Shown: positions 37,747-46,605 of the stretch, piece after piece
Position numbering within the stretch: the stretch's first letter is position 1
Layout of the letters: each line of letters starts with the position of its first letter
Made by a program: the position numbers and the translations under genes
The notes under the pieces: model-generated
Seen by the model: only the letters and a program-made list of their open reading frames with translations
Told to the model about the DNA's origin: nothing
Databases searched by the model: none
Origin: Bin55 sp965205965
GTDB lineage: Bacteria; Pseudomonadota; Gammaproteobacteria; Pseudomonadales; Azotimanducaceae
Length of the DNA: 64,000 nucleotides
Assembly (NCBI GenBank): GCA_965205965.1
Contig: CBDBHT010000008.1
Location: 1-64,000, forward strand
Reading direction: 5' to 3'

Positions 37747-39568
37747 AGTGTCTGTGCGAAAACCCTGATGATTGTATCAAAGTGCTGATTATTGTGGCAT
37801 GGGAGGGTATTTTGAGCTAAAATGCTACGGGTGAAGATTGCCGTTGGAGGCGTTGAAATGGGCTTTTTTAGGGGTTTCAGGGGTGTTCTGTGCGGATCTT
37901 CGTTGGGAGAGCAGCGATCATGAGACGTTTCGAGCATGCCTTGCGGTTGGATGAGACGCCGATCGGTGAGATCAAGATTAATGTGAAATCACGGGATGAC
38001 ATTCCGGCGTTGCTGTTGGGCTTGCAGCATCTGTACGTGTCGTGTCGGGAGGAATGGGAAGGGTTACTGGGTTGCCATGTGACCGCGGATCGGGATCCGG
38101 AGAACGGGAGGCCGGGGATGACGCTCTGGCGGGTTCTGGTGATGGCGGTGCTCAAGCAGGGTTTGAATTGCGACTACGACCGTCTGGGGGAGTTGGTGAA
38201 CCATCACCAGGTGGTACGGAAGATGCTGCAGCATGGGTTTCTGGATGACTGGACGTACTCGGTTCGCACGTTGCAGGACAACGTGTCGCTGGTGACGCCG
38301 GCGTTGCTACAGGAATTGAATGCGCTGCTGGTACGGGAGGGTCATGCGGTGGCGGGAAAGTTCCCTGGCGCCGCCTTGGACGGTCGGGTTGACTCGTTCG
38401 TAGTGGAGACGGACGTGCATTACCCGACGGACGTGAACCTGCTGTGGGATGCGATGCGGGTGCTGCTGACGGAGGTTTCGGTCTGTTGCGGATCGCATGA
38501 GGTGTCGGGATGGCGGCAGGGGCAGTACTGGCGGAGCCAGGTTCGGCAGGGCTATCAACGGGTGAGCCGTGCGCGGTTGTGGTGCCGACGCCCGAAGGCG
38601 GTGGCGGCGTGGTTGACCCTGTGCGGCGATCTGACGGGGCGTCTGGGCGACACACTGGAGGAGCTGGAAGGATTGCCGGAGGGCTCGGTGTCGCCGGCGC
38701 AGCTGTCGCGATGGCGCTGGTTTCACGCCTGCTCGGTGCGTTTGCAGGATCAGATCCGCCGTCGCGTGCTGGAAGGGGAAACGATCCCGCACGAGGAGAA
38801 ACTGTTCTCGCTGTTCGAACCGCATACGCGCTGGATCGTGAAGGGCAAGGCTGGCCGGCCGGTGGAGCTGGGGGTTCCCCTGACGGTGCTGGAAGATCAA
38901 CATCCGTTCATCCTGGGTTGGCACTTGCAGTGGCATGGCGGCGATGTGGACGTGGCGGTTCCGCTGGTGGCGGCATGCCAGGCACAGTATCCGGAGTTGC
39001 GCGGATGCAGTTTCGACCGGGGGTTCCACAGCCCCGCCAACCAACAGCAACTGGCCGCGGTGCTGGAGCACGTCGCGTTGCCCGCGAAGGGGCGAGGCAC
39101 GGAGGCCAGCCGAGCTCGGGAAGGTAAAGCATCGTTCGTGGCGCGACGCCGCCGGCATCCGGGCGTGGAATCGGCGATCCATGCGTTGGAAAGTCATGGC
39201 TTGGACCGGGTGCGCACGCATGGCCGGGCAGGCTTCGAACGCACCGTGGGTATCTCGATCCTCGCAGCCAACCTGCACCGACTCGGACGCTTGCTGCAGC
39301 AACGGGCGGCGCGGCGGTACCATCGCACGCACGCACCACCCTATCGTTTGGCGGCCTAGCCGTCTCCATCCTCAATATCCATCCTTCCCGCCCCTCGGGA
39401 CGGACTCCGCACGCCCCGAAAGCGAGCAGGAGAACATCATTCGCACTTTTGGAGCTCCGATGGGCGGATGACCCGTCGTACATCTCCTAAATCAACATGA
39501 TCCCCTGAGCGACGGATACCATCACGTGGCTTAAACCTATCGTAAAATGGGGTTTTCCCGCAGACACT
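37747..39568 (+). mobile_element. ISNCY-family insertion sequence, apparently intact
   Basis: The inverted repeats are AGTGTCTGTGCGAAAACCC (left) and GGGTTTTCCCGCAGACACT (right), with the palindromic tetramer AATT at 37743-37746 and 39569-39572 as the likely target duplication. The 1822-bp element has one gene. At least four fragments of the same element occur in the window (1204, 32771, 57110 and 60027), making this the probable source family. Confidence 0.85.
37920..39359 (+). CDS. ISNCY-family transposase (ISDol1-like group)
   Basis: About 479 residues from the ATG at 37920 (MRRFEHALRLDETPIGEI), preceded by GGGAGAG; the frame itself opens at 37890. Family features in order are KSRDDIPALLLGLQHLYV, GRPGMTLWRVLVMAVLKQGL, CDYDRLGELVNHH, VVETDVHYPTDVNLLWDA (conserved acidic residues) and, in the C-terminal half, HTRWIVKGKAGRPVELGVPL and CSFDRGFHS. 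This arrangement is that of ISNCY transposases of the ISDol1 type, whose catalytic mechanism is less studied than that of classic DDE groups. No frameshift is seen, so the copy may be functional. Confidence 0.8.
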   Translation: MRRFEHALRLDETPIGEIKINVKSRDDIPALLLGLQHLYVSCREEWEGLLGCHVTADRDPENGRPGMTLWRVLVMAVLKQGLNCDYDRLGELVNHHQVVRKMLQHGFLDDWTYSVRTLQDNVSLVTPALLQELNALLVREGHAVAGKFPGAALDGRVDSFVVETDVHYPTDVNLLWDAMRVLLTEVSVCCGSHEVSGWRQGQYWRSQVRQGYQRVSRARLWCRRPKAVAAWLTLCGDLTGRLGDTLEELEGLPEGSVSPAQLSRWRWFHACSVRLQDQIRRRVLEGETIPHEEKLFSLFEPHTRWIVKGKAGRPVELGVPLTVLEDQHPFILGWHLQWHGGDVDVAVPLVAACQAQYPELRGCSFDRGFHSPANQQQLAAVLEHVALPAKGRGTEASRAREGKASFVARRRRHPGVESAIHALESHGLDRVRTHGRAGFERTVGISILAANLHRLGRLLQQRAARRYHRTHAPPYRLAA

Positions 39569-39689
39569 AATTAGCAGTCTAGAGGATTATATACAAAAAT
39601 AATGAAATGATGAAGTTTACAACTATCCTGGATATTGCACGAATAAAACGGCAAGGACCTTATCGTTCGATAGTATTCAGTTACTTAAA

Positions 39690-40811
39690 GGCATGTCTAT
39701 TTATTCGTGGATGGAGCGTATTTTATAGGGAACGTATTGGGCATGGTTCCTGTCCTACTATTCGAATTTTTGCGAGGATCGGACCTTGATGAACGGATCG
39801 AACCTGTTTGAACGGGAAGACCAAGATGTGGCACTCGGGGAGTTTGACGCCCTGAGGAGGTTGTGCGAGGTGGTGGACTGGGAGGCGTTCCGTCCGCTGT
39901 TACGGGAGATTTTCGGTCGTTCGGAGAGCGATGAGGCGGTTCTCCAAGGTCGGCCGTCCTGGGACGTGATGCTGATGTTTCGAGTTTTGCTGCTGGAAGT
40001 GAACTGACCGCGAGTTGCGGGAGGCCGGGTATGCGTTGACAGGCGGTCGGATCGTGGACTCGACGATGGTGGAAATTCCCCGCCAACGCAACACTCGCGA
40101 GGAGAACGCGCCTCTGAAGCAAGGTGAAGTTCCCGAGGATTCGCAAGTTGGCACAGAAGGATGTGGAGGCGGACCTGGACGAAGAAGCACGGAGTGCACC
40201 ACTATGGCTACAAGAACCATGTGACGGTGGATCGCCAGTACAAACTGGTACGTAACTACGAGACCACGACGGCCTCGACCCACGATAGCCCAGTGCCCAC
40301 GCAAGGTCCTGCGACCGAATAAGGACGATGGCTGGGTATGGGGCGACTGTGCCTACCGTTCACAGGCCCTGGAGGAGGAGCTGAAGATGCGCGGTCATCG
40401 CAGCCGCGTCCACTATAAGGGCTATCGCAACCGCCCCCTGACGGCGCATCAAAAGCACGTCAACCGGCTGCGTTCCCGGGTCCGCGTGCGCGTCGAACAT
40501 GTGTTCGGCAGTATGGTCAACGAGATGAAACGGACGCGGATGCGGTGCATCGGGCAACGACACGCCGCCACCTGGATCGGGTTGTACAATCTGTGCTACA
40601 ACATGCGCCGGTTCGCGTTCCTGAAGACGGCTACGGCTTCCGCTGGCTGAATGCCGTGGCCGCATTGCGCCCAAACATCGGGAACGGCGTGCAAATCGTA
40701 GGCAAACGGCCTATTCCACTCCTCAAAACACGCAGTGAGCAAGACGAAATCACCAAGAAAACACCGCAGGCAGAATCTGCCTGGTCAAAACCTGATTTTA
40801 TAGAGATCACC
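39690..40811 (+). pseudogene. IS5-family (IS5 group) element with internal deletion
   Basis: An ATG at about 39789 starts NGSNLFEREDQ. It continues VVDWEAFRPLLREIF, GRPSWDVMLMFRVLLLE (the IS5-group N-terminal domain) and meets a stop at about 40007. The next frame has GGRIVDSTMVEIPRQRNT, the first catalytic Asp block, directly, so roughly 200 bases are deleted. Then KKHGVHHYGYKNHVTVDRQYKLV, and in another frame RVRVEHVFGSMVNEMKRTRMRCIG with the Glu region. The outer sequences GGCATGTCTATTTATTC (39690) and TTTATAGAGATCACC (to 40811) resemble the MITE-1 ends and may be this element's inverted repeats. Confidence 0.7.
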
Positions 40812-40824
40812 TTAAGTTATCTAG

Positions 40825-40996
40825 GAGGCTGTCCGAGAATAGGGGAATCTCTATTGGAAACCTCTATTAATCCATAGGACTTCTACTATTCAAAATAAAT
40901 AATTCTTGTAAATCAATACTTTATATAGTGGTGATTTGTCAAAACAGTAATAAATAGAGGGTCCTCTCAGGTTGCCCCCCATTCTCGGACAGCCTC
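40825..40996. repeat. Short inverted-repeat element interrupted by MITE-1
   Basis: GAGGCTGTCCGAGAAT at 40825-40840 is repeated in inverse orientation at 40981-40996, with CTAG outside both. The only other content besides a few bases is the MITE-1 at 40856-40964. It is a fourth non-autonomous element type, present once here. Confidence 0.7.
40856..40964. repeat. MITE-1 copy
   Basis: The ends are GGAAACCTCTATTAATCC and AATAAATAGAGGGTCC. The interior AAATAAATAATTCTTGTAAATCA and TTTGTCAAAACAG is typical of the family. It is nested in the element above. Confidence 0.8.
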
Positions 40997-41000
40997 CTAG

Positions 41001-41147
41001 GAGTCTGCGCCGTAGAAACATAGGAACGCCCTTTAGTAGGAAAATCACCTTAAATATGCACTAATTAAGTATAAAATTTCTATTCTAAATTGTTTACAGA
41101 CTATCCATCCTAAAAAATGTGCCAAATTTTTTCTACGGCGCAGACTC
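41001..41147. repeat. MITE-2 copy with CTAG duplication
   Basis: The ends are GAGTCTGCGCCGTAGAAA and TTTCTACGGCGCAGACTC, a near-perfect 18-base inverted repeat, flanked by CTAG at 40997-41000 and 41148-41151. It has the family interior (CCTTTAGTAGGAAAATCACC.. and CATCCTAAAAAATGTG). It directly abuts the left end of the IS1182-family element. Confidence 0.85.
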
Positions 41148-41151
41148 CTAG

Positions 41152-41917
41152 GAGTTTGCACCGTAGGAAATGGATGCGATAATAGGCAGCTGGACAGATC
41201 AGGAGAGTTTAAGCGATGCCCACGACCTTTCGCCGTTACGAACCGGATCAGCTGCTGTTGCTCCCGCCGGATATGCGGGCCTGGCTTCCGGAAGGACACT
41301 TTGCGCACCACGTCAGTGATTTGGTGGATGGTTTGGATTTGTCGGGGTTCTACGAGCGTTATCAGGGCGATGGCCGTCGCAAGTCGCCTTATGAGCCGCG
41401 GATGCTGGTGAAGGTATTGATCTACGGCTATGCAACGGGGGTGTTCTCGTCGCGTGGGATGGCGAAGAAGTTGGAGGAAGACGTGGCGTTTCGGGTGCTG
41501 GCGGTGGGGAACTTTCCAAGCCATCGGACGTTGTGCGAGTTTCGTCATCGGCATCTGGAAGACTTCAAGAAGTTGTTTGTGGAGGTGGTACGTTTAGCGC
41601 AGGAATTGGGTTTGGCGCACTTTGGGAAGTTGTCGATCGATAGTACCAAGGTACGGGCGCATGCGAGCAAGCGCAAGGCGATGAGCTATGGGCGGATGCA
41701 AGAGGAAGAGCGGCGTCTGACGGAGGAGATCGAGGCGTTGCTGGGCCGTGCTCGGGACACGGATGCGGAGGGAGATACACGCTTTGGGGAAGCGTTGCGC
41801 GGCGATGAGTTGCCGGAGGAGTTGCGTCGGCGAGAAGAACGGTTGGCAGCGATCCAAGCTGCGCGGGAGCGTTTGGAGGCACGGCAGCGGGAGGCGGACG
41901 ACGCACGGGGTCGCCAA
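41152..41917 (+). pseudogene. IS1182-family element, 3'-truncated by IS4
   Basis: The left end GAGTTTGCACCGTAGGAAA resembles the MITE-2 terminus. The gene starts at 41216 (RRYEPDQLLLLPPDMRAWLP, typical of IS1182) after a GGAGAG site. It continues YEPRMLVKVLIYGYATGVFSSRG, RTLCEFRHRHLEDFKKLF and LSIDSTKVRAHASKRKAMSY, which includes the first catalytic Asp. A coiled-coil-like insertion with many Glu and Arg follows. At 41918 it is cut by the left end of an IS4 element, so the second Asp, the Glu and the right end are lost. Confidence 0.85.
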
Positions 41918-42086
41918 CCAATGGCATTCGGATTAGCGGAAAGGGATCCTGGTCTTTGAGGATGTCATGTAACCAGTTGATATACGGAAACATATTCGGT
42001 TCTGTTGGGATTCTTCAAAAAAACACTTACGTTTCAGCATGGGTTATGGCAATCTACGCGTTAGTTAGATTATCTCTGGTGCAAAC

Positions 42087-43003
42087 GTGATGGATTCCCG
42101 AATCGAGAACCTGAAGTCGACCACCTTCTGTGGCACGCGGCTGACCCGCCGTCAGATTGCGGACCTTCAGAAGACGGTGAAAATGTTTCCGGCACTGAGC
42201 CGCCATGAGCTGGCTGCCACCCTGTGCACTCATCTGGGCTGGTTCACGCCGAAGGGTCGGGATCGACTGGGGTCCTGTCTGCGGATGCTGGAGCAGCTGG
42301 AGGCCGGCGGCATCGTGTCGCTGCCGGCGAAGCGACCGGGATCGAGAACGGGAACCGGGGGTCGGAGACCGCGGCATACGAGTCGCTCGGATCCGGGCTC
42401 CGCCATAGAGTGCGGGTTGAAGGAGCTGATGCCGCTGGAACTGGAGGTTGTGGCGGAGGGGGAAGCCGTTGAGGAATGGAAGGAATTGGTGGATCGGCAT
42501 CATGAGCTGGGTTACCGGCATCCGTTCGGCTGTTTCCTGCGCTACTGGCTGCGGGATCGTCGGGGTCGCAAGCTGGGCTGTCTGCTGTTTGAGGCGGGCA
42601 CGACCCGGCTTCCCTGTCGTGACGCCTGGATTGGCTGGCGGGATCGGGCGAAGCGTCTGAAGGGGGTGGTGAACAACTCCCGGTTCCTGATTTCCCCTTG
42701 GGTTCGGGTTCCGTATCTGGCCTCGAAGGCCCTGTCGATGGCGGTTCGGTGGCTGCCCGGGGACTGGAAGGAGCGGCACGGCCTGGAGCCGGTACTGGCG
42801 GAGACCTTTGTGGATCCGACGAAGTACCGGGGGACCTGCTATCGTGCGGCCAACTGGCAGTGCATTGGTCGGACGAAGGGACGCAAGGCGAATGCATCGG
42901 AGGCAGGCAGGACTCCGAAGGACGTTTACCTGTATCCGCTGACGAAAGACTGGAAGCAGGTGCTGCTGACCGGCTCCCGTCGATCCGGACGCCGTTCCCG
43001 CAG
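42087..43003 (+). pseudogene. DruA-like (DUF4338) domain of the IS4 protein
   Basis: About 305 residues from GTG/ATG at 42087. It begins SRIENLKSTTFCGTRLTRRQ and LSRHELAATLCTHLGW, has HHELGYRHPFGCFLRYWL, and ends with ETFVDPTKYRGTCYRAANW, IGRTKGRKA and KDVYLYPL. These blocks are the signature of the DruA family (DUF4338), best known from the Druantia anti-phage system and also found fused to transposases. Here it is the N-terminal part of one protein whose frame breaks near 43000 before the DDE domain. The order IS4 left end, DruA domain, DDE domain, IS4 right end shows it belongs to the transposon and not to a defence island. Confidence 0.75.
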
Positions 43004-44385
43004 GTCGCCGGCAAAACAGTCTTGGCTCCGGAGGATACGTTTGTCCGGCTCTGGAGCGGCATCGTCGAGACGCTCGTGGGTGTCGCCAACCGGCATGACC
43101 GGCTCTGGCAGCGGCGGCGGCGCGTGCTGAACACGCTGGTGGTCGTGCTGTTCGTTTTCCGGCTGGTGTTCTCGAAGGGGCGTCCAGGATATGCGACCAC
43201 GCTGGCCGAACTGTGGGGGCAGTGCCGGACGATGGGGATCGAACTGCCACAGCCGGCTCCGGTGTCGCCGTCCTCCATCTGCAGTGCCCGGGCCAGGCTG
43301 GACGAGCAGCTGTTCAAGACCTTGCACCAGGAAATCCTCAAGGTGGTCTTCGACGCCGAAGGCCGGCCCCGGCACGCACGGAAAGTCCGGCCCGACACGG
43401 ATCGGCGGTGGCAGGGGCATCGGGTGTTTGCGGTCGATGGAACCTACCTGAACCTGCCTCGCGGGACTGGTGCATGAAGGCTGGCGGACGCCGGTAGACG
43501 GTGCCCATTATCCGCAGGGTCTGGTGAGTTGCCTGTATCGGCTGCAGGCCCGACTACCGGTCGACTTCGACCTGCATGCGCATGGAAACGAGCGCGCGGC
43601 GGCACTGGCCCACCTGAACGTGCTGTCGGCGAACGATGTGGTGGTCTATGACCGGGGGCTACTATTCCTATGAGATGCTGCACGCGCATGCGATCCGGGG
43701 ACTGCACGCGGTGTTCCGGATGAAACGGAAAACCGGTATCGATGTCGACCGCTTCATCCACGGCAGCCGCCGGGATACGGTCATCGAGGTCGTTCCCCGC
43801 CAAGGCACGCTGACCCGACTACGCCGCAGGAACCCCGGAGCCGCATTCGGCCCACACCGCTTGCGGCTTGTGAAATATGCCGTGGGCGATACCGTCTTCA
43901 TCTTGGGAACGACCCTGCTGGACCGGGACCAGTATTCCATCGACCAGCTGTCGGATCTGTATCACGCGAGATGGGGCATCGAGGAACTGTACAAGGTATC
44001 CAAACGGCTGATGGAGGTTGAGGACTTTCATGGGCAAAGCGAGCGGGGCGTGAAACAGGAACTGTATGCATGCTTCACCCTGATTACCATGACCCGGCTG
44101 TTCGCCAACCATGGCGAGGATCATGTGAACGGGGGGCTGCCGAACGACGGCAAGCCGCTGATGCAGACGAATGTCAAGCACGGACTTGCGGCGGTGGCGG
44201 CCAACATCGAGAGCCTGCTACTTCAGCATGCATCCGCCCTCCGGGAAACCGTGGCTCGTATGGTCGGCGAGATCGTCCGGTGTCGGCAACGGCTCCGTCC
44301 GGGCCGGTCCTATGAACGGCGATCCCGAAAACCGGTCGGAAAGTGGCAGCGAGGAAGAGGAGCACCGGCACCGGCAATCCGCTAA
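43004..44385 (+). pseudogene. IS4-family DDE transposase domain (frameshifted)
   Basis: Out of frame with the DruA part: LWQRRRRVLNTLVVVLFVF, YATTLAELWGQC, then FAVDGTYLNLPR with the first Asp. A second shift near 43470 leads to NDVVVYDRGLLF (second Asp), and a third near 43660 to LHAVFRMKRKTGIDVDRF. The C-terminal YHARWGIEELYKVSKRLMEV carries the catalytic Glu in the Y-x2-R-W-x3-E-x6-K pattern of IS4. At least three frameshifts make the copy non-functional. The C-terminus GQSERGVKQELYACFTLITMTRL is intact. Confidence 0.8.
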
Positions 44386-44469
44386 CGGAATAAAAAAATC
44401 AGCGGATAACCAAGGCCCAAGACCGAATCCTTAACCGAATGGAAAAATTCACTAAACGAATGCCATTGG

Positions 44470-44928
44470 GGGGGCATCGGCATGATGCTCCGGAGGGTCG
44501 CCAGCTGTTCCAGAAGAGCGGTCTGAAGCACCCGAAGCATCTGATTATAGCCCGCGCCGCCTATGAAGACGACCGGACGCGGCGGGTGGTGGAAGAACTG
44601 GGAGCTACGCCCGTGGTGCCACCCCGAATGGTACGTCGGGAACCTTGGTCGTTCGACCGCAAACTGTATGCCCGCCACCACGAAGTGGGGAACCTCTATT
44701 AACCTACAGGTTTGCTCCTATCTGAAATAGATAATTCTTAAAAATCATATACTTATATTGGGGACCATTCGTCAAAAAAGCAGTAAATAGAGATGCCCAG
44801 TGGCATGCCTGTTCGGCAGGCTCAAGCAGTATCGCCGCGTGGGGACGCGTTACAACCAGCTCGATCTCATGTTCGCCGGGTTCATTTATTTGGCACTGAT
44901 TTGCAAAATGATCAGGCACTTAGTGTAA
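44470..44928 (+). pseudogene. IS5-family transposase C-terminus, split by MITE-1
   Basis: GHRHDAPEGRQLFQKSGL, IARAAYEDDRTRRVVEEL and VVPPRMVRREPWSFDRKLYA form the middle and C-terminal part of an IS427-like IS5 transposase. After RHHEV the frame is interrupted by MITE-1 (44689-44798). Removing the MITE and one AGTGG rejoins it in frame to ACLFGRLKQYRRVGTRYNQL..IRHLV and a stop at 44928. The left flank is the right end of an IS4 element. The stop overlaps the psd stop on the other strand. Confidence 0.85.
44689..44798. repeat. MITE-1 copy with 5-bp target duplication
   Basis: A 110-bp element (GGAACCTCTATTAACC to GTAAATAGAGATGCCC) flanked on both sides by AGTGG (44684-44688, 44799-44803). It sits inside a recognisable reading frame that is restored when the element and one repeat are removed. 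This fixes the exact boundaries and the duplication length for the family. Confidence 0.9.
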
Positions 44929-45756
44929 ACACGCGCTAGTCAGATCTCCGATTTGCGACCTGACTTGTATCGAAGTTCCCGGTTGGATTTGCCATAATTT
45001 ACCGATTTTTTCGGGTAACAGCAGAATGACCGTCGAACCAATCGTAAATCGCGCGACTTCGTCACCACGTTCAAATTTAAGTTGATCAGGAGTACGTCGG
45101 AGCAATTGTCGATACGGTGAAATTGGTCCTGGCCACGTAGTGTCGATCGACGCTACGATCATGGCTCCCACGAGAATCATAGCCGCTGTACCCTGATCAG
45201 TTTCAAACCAACATACCAATCGTTCGTTACGCTTAAATAGACCACGTATATTGGCCTCCGTGTCGTCATTCACGGAAAACAGACTCCCGGGTATTTCAGT
45301 GGTTCTCCGAAGGATTGCATTGAAAGGAGCGTGAACGCGGTGATAGTTCTTTGGTGCCAAGTAAATAGTTAAAAAGCTTCCTGTATTCAGCTCAACGGGT
45401 CGTTCTGCCAACAGTTCATGTAGCTCGTAGTAATGCCCTTTAGCGGTAATAAACTTTTGATCTTGGATATGCCCGCTGGCCGAAACTACTCCATCAGCTG
45501 GTGAAAGTATTGCGTTACGCTCAATTGCTTTCGGTCGAATGCCGGGTGTAAATGCCCGTGTAAAGAAATCTTCGAAGCTTACGTATTCTTCAACGCGCTG
45601 TCGCTGAGCTTCCGTGAGATCAACGTGATAGTGCTCAATAAAGGACCGAATGAGCACGTTCTTAAGCCAAAGAATTCGTGCACGAGCAACCTTTCCCACG
45701 ATTCGAGAGATAATCCTCTTTGGAATAACGAATTGAAGTGCGGTAAATGGCGACAT
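44920..45756 (-). CDS. psd: Phosphatidylserine decarboxylase
   Basis: Makes phosphatidylethanolamine from phosphatidylserine at the inner membrane, using a pyruvoyl group formed by self-cleavage. The 278-residue protein shows YVSFEDFFTRAF, ILSPADGVVSASG, YLAPKNYHRVHAPF (His of the triad) and the cleavage region RFTIGSTVILLLPE. Chain separation is expected between the Gly and Ser of IGST, where LGST is common. The Asp-His-Ser residues needed for autoproteolysis are present. The last codons and the TAA lie in DNA that also forms the end of an IS5 remnant, so the extreme C-terminus may not be original. It belongs to the conserved psd-orn-queG neighbourhood. Confidence 0.93.
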   Translation of the reverse strand: MSPFTALQFVIPKRIISRIVGKVARARILWLKNVLIRSFIEHYHVDLTEAQRQRVEEYVSFEDFFTRAFTPGIRPKAIERNAILSPADGVVSASGHIQDQKFITAKGHYYELHELLAERPVELNTGSFLTIYLAPKNYHRVHAPFNAILRRTTEIPGSLFSVNDDTEANIRGLFKRNERLVCWFETDQGTAAMILVGAMIVASIDTTWPGPISPYRQLLRRTPDQLKFERGDEVARFTIGSTVILLLPEKIGKLWQIQPGTSIQVRSQIGDLTSACLH

Positions 45757-45773
45757 GAAATCTGAACTTAATT

Positions 45774-46148
45774 TCAGTTAGACCTAGTTTCTATAGGCGT
45801 ATCGCACCGGTTACTCCATTCCGGCCAAGAGCCGTTGTACGCATAAATTCTCGAGAAGTCTAATCTTCGGACCGTCATGTGTGAGAGTCCTAGCATGTGG
45901 TTTTTGCAGTGAGTAGCGACATCTTCGTCCTGTGTGGCTCCGTGAATCTTTAATAATGCTTCAGTATTGGATACGAGCTGAAGTCCATGCTCATGGTCCA
46001 TTAGATTTAACCAGTTTAAATTGATTACTCTCAATATAGATCCGTTATTGTGCATTGCGGTTATATGCGAATCTGCACATTCTTCAGGGTAAGTAGGAAT
46101 CATAAGGCTTTCAGACATTAGCTGAACCCTCATGCCACCGGCTTCCAC
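45774..46148 (-). CDS. Hypothetical protein, function unknown
   Basis: A 124-codon minus-strand frame ending 17 bases before psd, on the same strand. It contains a His/Cys-rich middle (ECADSHITAMHNNG, THCKNHMLGLSHMTVRRL) but no domain I recognise, no signal peptide and no clear ribosome-binding site. It occupies the place where rsgA stands in E. coli, yet has no GTPase motifs. It might be a real small gene or a chance frame in decayed DNA. Confidence 0.35.
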   Translation of the reverse strand: MEAGGMRVQLMSESLMIPTYPEECADSHITAMHNNGSILRVINLNWLNLMDHEHGLQLVSNTEALLKIHGATQDEDVATHCKNHMLGLSHMTVRRLDFSRIYAYNGSWPEWSNRCDTPIETRSN

Positions 46149-46605
46149 GAATAAAGGACATCTGTTTCGATGTTCGGAGTCTCAAGCGTCACATTACGTT
46201 GTTCTCGTTCGCAGAGATCTCCTAAACGGAGTTTAGACGGAGTACTAAAAAACAAGTTGTTTCATTGCTTTAAAACCGTCTTGTAGAATGGTACTGACGA
46301 ATCGCCAAGTGGATAGGCTATCTTTCAAAAACTCACTTTCAACATGCAACTAAGTTCGGCCCTATCAGTTCTAATCCGTATGGACACTGGTGACGACTCA
46401 GAGAATCTGCCTACATCATCGTCATTGAAGAGGCAATTAAATTGTCGCATGTTCTGTTTACGTTCATGCTTGAGCGCAACTTCTCGTGATTTTTACGAGT
46501 CCATTGAGAGTACTCATGTAGTTTTCCATCCCGTTCAAAATACATCTCAGTGCAAATAACATAATACCGGGCGATCTTATTCGCTATTTGACGAAGAAAC
46601 GCGGA
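46149..46605. other. Gap at the expected rsgA position
   Basis: These 457 bases between the psd-side genes and orn contain no intact gene. A minus-strand frame (46411-46665) has a basic stretch (QWTRKNHEKLRSSMNVNR) but overlaps orn, and no GTP-binding motif follows. If rsgA was here it is gone or beyond recognition. Confidence 0.4.

Larger units (their letters stand above)
41918..44469 (+). mobile_element. IS4-family element with a DruA-like N-terminal domain
   Basis: The inverted repeats are CCAATGGCATTCGGATTAG and CTAAACGAATGCCATTGG, and the element is 2552 bp. It codes for a DruA-like (DUF4338) region followed by an IS4 DDE transposase, now frameshifted. Shortened relatives are at 28075-29209 and 32624-32770 and inside both IS1380 chimeras. 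In each of these the element or its end lies next to or within other ISs. Confidence 0.85.

Noticed and set aside
42087..43003. Druantia-type defence gene
   Set aside because: The DruA-like region is enclosed by IS4 inverted repeats and continues into a DDE transposase. No druBCDE genes are nearby, so it is part of a transposon.
42054..43398. Minus-strand open frames of about 390 codons opposite the IS4/DruA gene
   Set aside because: Proline/arginine/serine-rich antisense frames of a G+C-rich gene. The plus strand carries the DruA and DDE motifs.
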